From: Azolla caroliniana
Taxonomy: Eukaryota; Polypodiophyta
Reading direction: 5' to 3'
Assembly (NCBI GenBank): GCA_043228905.1
Contig: JBHGNT010000010.1
Span: 11,346,001-11,410,000, forward strand
Length of the DNA: 64,000 nucleotides
The first letter of the stretch is position 1. Each line of letters begins with the position of its first letter. Below the pieces are notes generated by a model. The model did no database searches. It was not told where the DNA came from and was given only the letters and a program-made list of their open reading frames with translations. This document shows, one piece after another, positions 33,948 to 42,713 of this stretch. The position numbers and the translations under genes are program-made.

Positions 33948-34581
33948 AACGGTATAAGGAGTACCCGGCTACGGAGAGCCGGATGATACAGGCCCGGTGT
34001 GAACCGGATGAGTAGTACCCGGCTACGGAGAGCCGGATGGTGCAGGCCTGGTGTGAACTGGATGAGGAGTACCCGGCTACGGAGAGCCGGATGGTGCAGA
34101 ACCGGTATGAACCGGAGGAAGAGACATATTCGTAAATATGTTTCCGAGAGCCCATTGTGGCTACATTTGTAAATAGCCGAAAATTCATATTAGTATAAAT
34201 ATGACTTAGGGCAAACTAATATCAGGTTGTTGTCATTTTTCTTGTTGGTGCAAGAAGAAGAGAGTGTGCGTAACATTGTATAGAGAGAGAGAGAGAGAGA
34301 GAGAAAGAGGTTGTTGCCTCTGTTGTAACCGCCGCCTGTGGCGAAGATCATGAGTCCGAGGTCGTTGCCTCCGTGTACTCACTGTTTTGTACATTCATAC
34401 ATAGTGACAGTTTGCAGCCTGTGGGCTGCCGTGGTTTTTCCCCTAATTTGGGGTTTTCCACGTTAACCTCCTGTGTACCATTTCTCTTCTTTGTGTCGTG
34501 TTCTATTTCCCGTTTTCTGTGTATGAAAAGAATCTCGGTTGTGGCCGAGTCTTACGCATAAGGAACGACAAGTTCCTGTCA
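33902..34581 (+). repeat. 3' LTR of C
   Basis: 680 bp, starting after the purine-rich AAGGGGGAGTT. Longer than the 5' LTR because the U3 carries three 54-bp units. Confidence 0.9.
33960..34121 (+). repeat. 54-bp tandem units in C 3' LTR U3
   Basis: Starts at 33960, 34014 and 34068 (AGTACCCGGCTACGGAGAGC each). They lie upstream of the TATA motif, the position of the Tnt1 BII enhancer repeats. B has related units at 42080-42220. Confidence 0.85.
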
Positions 34582-35118
34582 AATACGACGGAACTCCAAT
34601 TGCTCAGGGCGGACGTGGAAAACCGGCGGAAGGAGGGTGACGACTGTTATACGCTGACATCGGAGGACTTCACCGTCATAAGGGATGAGCTAGCCGAAGA
34701 TTTCACAGCTCTGGCAGATGAACAATTGGTACAGGTTCGGTAGCTCATAGCTCAACTGGACGACGATCGGTTGGAGGCTCAAATCCAGTTTGAGAACTAT
34801 GAGCGGTCCCGGCTTCGGGAAGAAAGAGCGAGAAAGGCGGCAACGGTCAACCTTAGTGATGAGGAATCGTCTCCGATACTAGGACCAGACGGGGACCAGG
34901 CCGGGGTCAGTCAGCCAGAGACAACTCCGACGGAGGAACCAACGAAGGAAACGCCGGTGCCAGAGCGACAAACGGAGCCGCAACCCCAAACGGAGAAGGC
35001 AGAAACGGAGCAGCTACATCCTCAAACGGAACAGCAGCCGCAGCAGCAACAACAGATTCCCGACGAGCCATTGGAAATTTTGGAGCAAAGCATTCTGGAC
35101 ATTTTGGACGAAGCGTAA
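34582..35118 (+). pseudogene. D 3' accessory ORF, C-terminal segment
   Basis: Continues after C: TTELQLLRADVENRRKEG, a TAG at 34741 and then QIQFENYERSRLREERARK. An acidic Gln/Pro/Glu-rich tail ends in ILEQSILDILDEA with stop TAA at 35116. The F copy ends almost identically (SVLDILEED), so the C-terminus is conserved. No known domain. 54 bp separate the stop from the LTR. Confidence 0.8.
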
Positions 35119-35172
35119 AAGGGCCGGATAATGGGTTCGACGTACAAGGTACTGTCCCACGGGTGTGCCATG

Positions 35173-35634
35173 TGTTACCGGCTGGCAAGAAGGCTTAAGG
35201 AAGTCCAAACCAGAGTGTGAAAAGGAATAGTTTATTCGGGAACTGTTGTAATTAGTAGTCTTAATATATATATTAATATATGAGAATATGTGGATGGATG
35301 GACCGGAATCGGTGTGCCGATCCAGATCCGGACCGATCCCGAAAAGGTGCCGGTTGGCACCGTTTTGTATTTCGCACCGGAGACCTATATAAAGGCCCAG
35401 TTACAATGTAATCGAGAGCGGATAATTAATAGAACTTATTGCCTTAATCTTTCAGTATTGATTACCATTCTGTACTCATTGTTATATCTTACGCGTGTTA
35501 ATGGTGTGTTGCTAAGTAATCGATTAAGGTCTAATTAAGAGTTGCGTCGTAAGTCATCTTGCCGTAACACCCTTTGGTGAAGTGTCTTAAGTGGACACCC
35601 TGTGTTAGGCTGTTGTCTGGCCCTAGGATTAACA
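35173..35634 (+). repeat. 3' LTR of D
   Basis: TGTTACCGGCTGG to GGATTAACA, 462 bp, TATA box at 35386-35393, followed by the target copy TCATG. Confidence 0.92.
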
Positions 35635-36065
35635 TCATGCTCCCATGTTTCAACAAGAAGTGTGATATCCGAGTCATCGGTGAACTCCTCTATGCCAAAT
35701 CATGCATTCCATGGGTATCCATTGCAATTCCAAAAGCATAGTCTCATTGATCACGTGTCCCTATTTGCCTATATTTCCATCTTTAGGCACATCCTTAACC
35801 TTGTTTTTCAATCTTTCTTCATATGTTGTACGACGAGCATTTTGTTGTGAGATAGTACGATCTTCACTCACAAAGCATTGTGTACCTTTGAGGTATACCC
35901 AACTATTTTCGAGTATGATCCGCCGCTTTGTATCATCTGTCATTGTGCATAAAATAGGCCTTTCTCCGGAGCGAGTAACACCATGTTTCCCAACTCGGTG
36001 TGCCCCATATACATTCACATCTGACATCCCATAATGCATGCTAATAAATTCACCAAGGGCCTTTC
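35635..36065 (-). pseudogene. LINE upstream part (ORF1-like region and endonuclease start)
   Basis: The minus-strand frame 36039-35761 has SGERPILCTMTDDTKRR, then LENSWVYLKGTQCFVSEDR, a pattern of LINE ORF1/RRM-type nucleic-acid-binding segments. After a frame change comes the endonuclease start DSDITLLVETWEHD at the D junction, which continues in frame at 10439. The beginning of the LINE is lost in the GA-rich repeat. Confidence 0.75.
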
Positions 36066-36116
36066 CAAGAGAGAGAGAGAAGGAGAGAGAGGGAGGGTGA
36101 GAGGGAGGGAGACTAC

Positions 36117-36177
<61 letters not shown>

Positions 36178-36206
36178 AGAGAGAGAGAGAGGGAGGGAGG
36201 GAGGTT
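36066..36206. repeat. (GA)n microsatellite, about 140 bp
   Basis: Almost pure GA with a few GGGA interruptions. Confidence 0.95.
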
Positions 36207-36415
36207 TCCAAACCGGTATCCAAGACAGTTCCCAAGCCAGTTCACAAACCGGTTTATGCCAAACCAGTTTAGCCCAAACCAGTTTAGGGATCGGTTTGGT
36301 TTGGTTTGGTTTGGTTCAGGTTTGAGAACCCCAGAATGGTTTAGGCTTAACCGGGTTGGCTTGGATAAGGCCAAATCGGTTAAGCCTAAACCGAACCGTT
36401 GTCGATCCCTACCAG
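36207..36415. repeat. AACCGGTTT-rich region with a perfect 16-bp foldback
   Basis: Many CCAAACCAGTTT/GGTTTGGTTT variants. Arms GGTTTAGGCTTAACCG (36338-36353) and its exact reverse complement (36377-36392) flank a 23-bp loop. No gene. Confidence 0.85.
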
Positions 36416-36708
36416 AGACGGATCAGGTTGACAAGACATCCCATGCTGGAGTGAAGAGAGAGTTTGTTGGGAAAACCATTCCTTCTGGATGGGATCAGAT
36501 GAGCCGGATCGGATGGATCTAGAAGCTATCCAAATCGAATGGATCCGGTGTGAACTAGAAGTAGGGACATATTATGTCTAGATGTGACTGTTGAGGCCAC
36601 TTCTGTAAATATCCCTAAAGTTATATAAGTATAAATATAACTAGGGCAAGATTTTTTTGTGTATTAGTTGTTGTTGTTGTTGTTGCTAGTTAGTTAGTTG
36701 TCTCTACT

Positions 36709-36752
<44 letters not shown>

Positions 36753-37011
36753 AGTTTTTTGTATCTATTGTAACCGCTTGTTGGCAAAGATATTGAGCAA
36801 AAGGCCGTTGCCTCTGTGTCTCCTTTGTATCCTACCTCTTTTCCATAGTGATCAGTTTTGGAGTTAGTGGACTCCCGCGGTTTTACTTCTCGAGGTTTTC
36901 CATGTTAATATAATGTGTCCTCTCATTTTTGTGTAGGTGCATTCATCTCTATTTCTGTTCTATTTCTTCCATAGTGAGTTTAGAACTCGAGGCCGAGAGC
37001 GATTCTTTTAG
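36416..37011 (+). mobile_element. Old, diverged LTR of the B/C Copia family
   Basis: AAGACATCCCATGCTGGAGTG is the diverged 3' end of a B/C-type pol; the LTR starts TGTTGGGAAAACCATTCC near 36467. It shares with B/C the order U3, TATAAATAT, (GA)n, TTGTAACCGC, TTTTCCATGTTAA. It ends about 37011, where a K-family fragment starts. Confidence 0.75.
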
Positions 37012-38319
37012 TAACGTAGTCTTCAACGAAGACTCTTAGTATACTCTCCAACCGTTCCCAGCCAAAAATCGACAAAAAAGTCATGTTCGACCTTTCGGAG
37101 AAAGAATCTGAAGAAGACACGCCAATTGTCAAATACAAATAGGCTATCTAACGAAATGTCAAAACCATGCAAACACCATGCAATACACATTTGAATTGTG
37201 TTGAGCGAGTCTTACAATATGTTAGTGGAACCATGGATAGACGCATCTTCGACAAGGAAGGAATGTAATTATTCGACTAGAAGGATACACCGATGCCGAC
37301 TGGGCTGGTAGTGTGTCCGATCAACGGTCAACATCTGGTTTCGTTTTCTCACTAGGAAGTGGAGCGATCTCATGGAGTAGCACGAAGCAACCGATAGTTG
37401 CATTGTCAAGCACTAAAGCCGAGTATAGGGGCGCGGTTGTCACCACATGTGAAGCAATTTGGCTAAAGTAGCTACTAAAGAACTAAAATGAATCGGTCGA
37501 TGAACCGATATATATCTACTTCGACAGAATCTGGTTTTCCATGCCCGGACAAAGCACATTGAAGTGCACTATCATTATGTTCAGGAACGCATCATCACGG
37601 GAGACATCGATCTCCAACACATCGGCACTGACTAGCAAACGGTTGATATCTTCACCAATCCTCTTGGAGTAGACAAGCTTCAGCAAATTTCGATGGCACT
37701 TGGCCTTCGGCCACTCGTCATTGAAAGCTTGAGGGGGAGGAACGTCGAGCTAAGATTGGATAGTCAAAAGCCGAAAGCATGAAAGTCAAAAGCCAAGAGC
37801 AGTAGAACATAATACTTGAGCTTGAAGGGGCATGTTGAGATATCAAGTTCGGCTAGTTTACTCATTTTCTCAATCATGTAACCTAATAGTTACATAATTA
37901 GAATCTAGTTAGTATGTTGACTATGAAGACTTAAATAGGATTTTGTACATCATAATTAAGTAGGATATATTCTAGATTCCCCACTATCAAACTCATTTAA
38001 GATAGGACTTACACCCTTGTACTTATATTCTCTTCCCACAAATGTATTATGCACCCTTGCACACCAGATGTATTTATCCCCATTGTGGGCATTTTTGTAA
38101 CTTGATACCTTTTAGTATAAGGTATAGTCTTTAAGCAATACTTCTCTTGGTTATCCCCCCATTAAGTGTAATTTTCATTATTTTCTTGTGGAGAACTCGT
38201 CTTATCACACGCATATACACACACATCTTACAAGCTTCCGTTGCTTAATCACATACATGATTAACCACTCATATAATTAGATATTAATTAACTCATAGTT
38301 AATTATCTAATTATTAACA
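37012..38319 (+). mobile_element. 3' fragment of a K-family Copia element
   Basis: It starts with the integrase-end sequence (VVFNED, as in K), skips most of RT, and resumes with RT/RNase H end motifs (RVLQYVSGTMDRR, GYTDADWAGSVSDQRSTS, SSTKQPIVALSS) in several frames. The tail LGLRPLVIESLRGR follows. A full LTR (37833-38319) lies after the purine tract CTTGAAGGGGCA. Confidence 0.85.
37833..38319 (+). repeat. 3' LTR of the K-family fragment (full length)
   Basis: TGTTGAGATATCAAG to TTATTAACA, 487 bp. It is the reference for the truncated K LTRs at 5914-6075 and 8217-8530. Confidence 0.85.
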
Positions 38320-39234
38320 ATTGGTTTATACTATATTTTTGTTATGTAATAGATTATGTCGAAATATATTCAAGAAATAGTTTGTTTTAAGGAATGTTGT
38401 TTTGATTGATTATCTTTGTTTTGTAAAACATTTGTTATTTTGTGAGTTTGATAATTCTCATTTTTGTTGACATTGTAGACATTAAAGGGTATGAATCACT
38501 TGCAACAAAGGCCAACATTTGTGTGGAAACATTTGATATTGCAACCTATTATGAGGGACCTATTTTGAGAGTAGATGTAGAAACACAAACCACCATTATG
38601 GTTAATCTAGTAGATGAACAATGTGGTGCAGTTGGTCTAAGTTTGCAGGTAGATGTGACAATTAATACTATTGGGCTCATCCCGACCATAGCAGTAGCAA
38701 CAAGCATGGAGGTAACGATTCTTTGTTGTAAGATAGATATTGCATTTCATATCCAAGACCTACAAACAGAATGCTTGTCTTTCCCAAGTGTGCAATCTTG
38801 AGCAAATGAGGTTGAATCCAAACCCAAAGGAACCTGAACAAATAGGGGGTATGAAGAGGAAGAGGACATTTTTAGAAATACCTAAACATTCACAAATTTT
38901 GTTTTATTGTGTTAGAAGACACGCCAGAAAACCACTTAGTGAAAACTCCTTACATTGAACTTCAAACATGGTTATGCACTCCATACCATGGTAACGATGT
39001 AGACAACCTATGTAGTGAGGTTCCACTAAATTCGAAGAGCTTGGCCATTTATCACAAATTTGTACAAGAATCATAACCTTGAATGTATTCCAATTGATGT
39101 ACTTGTTTAATATTCCTACTAATGAATTTAATTGAAATACTTTTTTATCAATCTCATTTCAAGAGTTAAATTGTTTAAATAATGTCATGATTCTGGTCAT
39201 TTATTCATGATTCTGGTCATTTATTCTATCTTAC
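38320..39234 (+). other. AT-rich DNA with one unrecognised ORF (38442-38801)
   Basis: The 119-codon ORF on the plus strand, hydrophobic and Thr/Ile/Val-rich, resembles nothing I recognise and could be chance. A 19-bp direct repeat (CATGATTCTGGTCATTTATT) is doubled at 39184-39224, just before the A2 insertion. No other feature. Confidence 0.35.
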
Positions 39235-39620
39235 TGTTGAGAGACAAGCTCAACATCGGCCGGATCGGCTGAAGAAGCCGAGGACCGGATCGGTTGGGAC
39301 CGATCAGTTAGGCCGAGTGCGTAAACGGGGAGGTCGTTAGGAAAGATATTCCGTGAGGAATATATTTGGGAGTTAGTGTAGGAGCTCTTGATGAGCATTG
39401 AAGTACTGTCAGTACTTCGGTCAGTCCTTCTAGGACTTGTATAAAAGTGCTCACTGAGCACGTCTTATGTACAGACTGAGTATTATAGTTGAACATAGTT
39501 TTTTGTGTTTCTCTCTTTGTCTCTCCTGCGTATACCATGTAAGCTCAAGCTCTCCATTAAACCTGAGTTTCCTCTCTTCTGTTCAGTCTTCATACTTGCT
39601 TCCGCACGCTACTTTCTACA
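39235..39620 (+). repeat. 5' LTR of A2
   Basis: TGTTGAGAGACAAGC to CTACTTTCTACA, 386 bp, TATA box TATAAAAG at 39440-39447. Confidence 0.94.
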
Positions 39621-39633
39621 TGGTATCAGAGCG
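39621..39633 (+). promoter_or_regulatory. Primer-binding site of A2
   Basis: TGGTATCAGAGCG immediately after the LTR, Met-tRNA type. Confidence 0.9.
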
Positions 39634-39692
39634 CGAGGGTTGAGAACCTCTCTACAGCCGACACAGCTTGACGAAGAAGAACGAGAAGAACG

Positions 39693-40640
39693 ATGGATAG
39701 AGGCATGGCGAGCTCGCTTCCAACAGAGAAGCTCGACAGAACCAACTACGCGTCTTGGTCCTACAAGATGCACCAGTACCTGCTCGGGCACGGCTACTAG
39801 AGTTATGTCGAAGGAGCTAATGATGCGGCACCCGAATCGACACACAGAGACTTCCCGTCGTGGGAGCAATCGGCGAGCAGGGTATTGTATTGCTTCGCGT
39901 CATGTGTGGGCGAACAGCTATTGAGCTATGTTTGGGATGCAAAGACGCCGAAGGGTGCGTGAGAAAATCTGAAGAAGATTTTCGCCTCGAGCACCACAGC
40001 CAGGAAGCTTCAGCTCCGACAGGAGTTGAGCAACCTACGACAACGCGACTTGTCGGTGGCGGACTATACCTCGAAGATCAAGGATATCTGCGACTCCCTC
40101 GCCTCCATAGAGGTGAACATCGAGGAGAGCGAGATGGTCCAGATCTGTCTCGGAGGTTTGGCGTCGAAGTTCGGAGCGTTCTGAACGGTTGTGTGTACCC
40201 GGGAGAATACGTCGTCCTTTTTTGACTTACAGTCGATGCTCCTGGTAGAGGAGAACCACGCGGGTGCGTCGACAAGCACGCACACCAACAGTAAGATGTT
40301 GTACACGGAGGGAGAAAGGCCTCGTGGTCATGGCGAACGAGGCGAGTCGGTACGCAATGGAAGCGGCCGACGAGATCAAGGAAGAAGGCACCGAAGTGAT
40401 GCCGATAGCAACTCCGGACCCTCCGGAAACAGGGGCAGTCGAAGCGATGAGAACCGGCAAGGGAAGGCCATCGCGGAGTGCTGGTACTGTGGCAAGAAAG
40501 GCCACAAGGAAAGTGAGTGCTGGAAGAAGCGCGCCGATTCGGAGAGAAATGGCTCCAGAAATACCGACAAGGGAAATCGGCAACAATCGCACTACGCCGA
40601 AGACTCCGGGAGAGCCAGAGAAGGGTCTGCCTTCATGTCG
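39693..40640 (+). pseudogene. A2 gag (capsid/nucleocapsid)
   Basis: Starts MDRGMASSLPTEKLD at 39693. Stops at 39798 (TAG, shared with A1), 39960 (TGA for Trp) and 40182 (TGA where A1 has CGA). Gag core motifs TTARKLQLRQELSNLRQ, DYTSKIKDICDSLASI and FFDLQSMLLVEENH, a Gly/Arg/Asp/Ser-rich linker, then the zinc knuckle CWYCGKKGHKESEC (about 40480-40521). From 40191 the frame is open into protease-integrase. Confidence 0.88.
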
Positions 40641-41985
40641 AGACACGAAGCAAACTCAACGAAACAGAGCACCCCGAGTTTGGACGAGGTGTGGTACGTA
40701 GACTCCGGCGCGTCAAACCACATGACGAGCCATAAGGAGTGGTTCTCGTACCTTGAAAAACCGATACAACCGAGAGTAGTCGCAATAGGAGACGACACTC
40801 CGCATCCGATCGTGAATGTCGGAGAAGTTCCCCTTAGCCATGTCGGGCAGAAAGGGAAACTCATGAACGTGTTGCACGTTCCGACAATCACGAAGAACTT
40901 GGTCTCGGTCGGAAAGATCGTCGACCAAGGGATGGAGGTTCGGTTTACACACCTCGGGTGCTTCATTGAGGAAGAAGGCCGTGTGATTGCGCAAGGGCGC
41001 AGAGACGGGAGGATGTTCATCCTCGACTCCACTGACGGCGGCACCGCAATGTTTGCGAAGGGACAAAAGACCGAGTCGGACATCGACTTGTGGCACAAGC
41101 GGATAGGCCATGTCAACCACCAGCGGCTTCAAGATCTGCAATCGAAACAGGTAGTGTTCGGATTGCCCAAATTTAGTGGCCGAAAGGCACAAATTTGTGA
41201 AGCCTGCCAGCTCGGGAAGCAACACCGACTTCCCTTCCCCAACGAGCGAAACTGGAGCCGGAACAAGATCCACCTTATACACTCCGATGTATGGGGGCCA
41301 GCACAAAACGTTAGTCTTGGCGGGAGCCGATATTTCGTCTCCTTCATTGACGACCACACGCGGCACATGTGGATCTACCTCATTGAGAGGAAGAGCGAAG
41401 TCTTCGACTGTTTCCGGGACCTCAAAGGGTTCCTGGAAGCCGAAACGGGACGAAAGATCAAGTGCCTGCAGTCGGATGGCGGGAAAGAGTACTTTTCCGG
41501 TCAATTCAACGGTTACCTACAACAAATGGGAATTCGCCATGAATTCAGTTGTAGATACACGCCAGAGCAGAACGGCATGGCCGAGAGAAAGAATCGGTCA
41601 GTTGTGGAAGCGGCACGGGCAATGCTGGAAGAGAAGAGCTTGCCCAAGTTCTACTGGGCCGAGGCGGTAAAGACCGCGGTATACATCCAGAACCGGATTG
41701 GAGACAAAGTGTCAGCGCACGAGCTATATTTCGGAACAAAGCCGAACTTGCGACACTTGAGGGTGTTCGATAGCATTGCGCATGTGCATATACCGAAGGA
41801 GAAAAGGAGGAAGCTGGATGCAAAGGCCGAGAAATGCATCTTGGTCGGTTACTCGGACGAGCAGAAGGGTTATAAGTGGTATAACCCTCGCACCAAACAA
41901 GCGCGTGACAGCCGCGACGTTGTGTTTGACGAGTCCGCGTCCTGGTCCTGTCCCCGACTACGAACCTTGACTCCAATCCGAGCTC
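40641..41985 (+). pseudogene. A2 protease-integrase, interrupted by element B
   Basis: Continuous with gag from 40191: protease VWYVDSGASNHM, integrase zinc domain (LWHKRIGHVNHQRL, ICEACQLGKQHR), core (HSDVWGPAQNVSLGG, SDGGKEYF, YTPEQNGMAERKNRSV) and the C-terminal HLRVFDSIAHVHIPKE, CILVGYSDEQKGYKWYNP. The frame stays open to 41985, runs into the LTR of B, and its natural continuation resumes at 46841. A1 carries the uninterrupted junction. Confidence 0.92.
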
Positions 41986-41990
41986 TGACG

Positions 41991-42683
41991 TGTTGGAAGA
42001 CAGGTCCCTCCGGATGGGAAGGGAGAAGAACAATGTCGACGAACAAACTCGGCCGAGGCCGAAACGGTATGAACCGGATGGGGAGAACCCGACTTCGGAG
42101 AGTCGGATGGTGTAGGCCCGGTATGAACCGGATGAGGAGTACCCGACTGCGGAGAGTCGGATGGTGTAGGCCCGGTATGAACCGGATGAGGAGTACCCGA
42201 CTGCGGAGAGCCGGATGGAGCCCATCAAGGCTACATTTGTAAATAGCCGAAAAGTCATATTAGTATAAATATGACTTAGGGCAAACTTTTTAGTTACAGT
42301 TGTCGTTTTTGTGTGGTTATTCTTTCTTGTTGGTGCAAGAAGAAATCAGAGCGCGTAACTGTACAGAGAGAGAGAGAGAGGGAAAAGAGAGAGAGAGACG
42401 AGGTCGTTGCCTCTGTTGTAACCGCCGCCTGTGGCGAAGATCTGTGAACACGAGGTCGTTGCCTCAGTGATCTCACTGGTGTATATTTCTGCATAGTGAC
42501 AGTTTGCAGCTCGTGGGCTGCCGTGGTTTTTCCCCTATTTTGGGGTTTTCCACATATACCTCCTGTGTACCATTTCTCCTCTTCTTTTTCTTTTGTGTCG
42601 CGTTTCATTACCTGTTTTCTGTGTATGAAAAGAATCTCGGTTGTGGCCGAGCGTCGGACATAAGGAACGTCGAGTTCCCAACA
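41991..42683 (+). repeat. 5' LTR of B
   Basis: TGTTGGAAGACAGGTCC to GAGTTCCCAACA. U3 tandem units around 42080-42220, TATA motif GTATAAATAT near 42261, a (GA)n run near 42366-42398. Purine-rich AAGGGGGAG lies before its 3' partner. Confidence 0.9.
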
Positions 42684-42685
42684 AG

Positions 42686-42697
42686 TGGTATCAGAGC
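42686..42697 (+). promoter_or_regulatory. Primer-binding site of B
   Basis: TGGTATCAGAGC two bases after the LTR. Confidence 0.88.
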
Positions 42698-42713
42698 GAA
42701 ATTGACACAGAAA

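Larger units (their letters stand above)
29304..34581 (+). mobile_element. Ty1/copia LTR retrotransposon C
   Basis: LTRs 29304-29901 and 33902-34581, target copies AATAC (29299-29303, 34582-34586), Met-tRNA primer site, gag, protease, integrase, RT, RNase H. Same family as B (41991-46840). Disabled by three lesions: TAG in gag (30180), TAG at the integrase end (31926) and a 20-bp deletion near the RNase H end. Otherwise the frames are long. Confidence 0.93.
10440..35634 (+). mobile_element. Ty3/gypsy LTR retrotransposon D, host to G, H and C
   Basis: Gypsy element bounded by 462-bp LTRs (10440-10901, 35173-35634) and by target copies TCATG at 10435-10439 and 35635-35639. Without the three nested elements it is about 8.65 kb, in the order gag-protease-RT-RNase H-integrase plus a 3' coiled-coil ORF. 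The two LTRs differ at roughly 20 positions by eye. Coding parts carry many stops. Same lineage as E and F at the right edge. Confidence 0.93.

Noticed and set aside
36207-36415. Interstitial telomere repeat
   Set aside because: The units are AAACCGGTTT variants, not TTTAGGG in tandem.
40713-41504. Long minus-strand ORF (263 codons) across A2 integrase
   Set aside because: It is the antisense shadow of the integrase frame, with no recognisable motif; A1 shows the same shadow broken.
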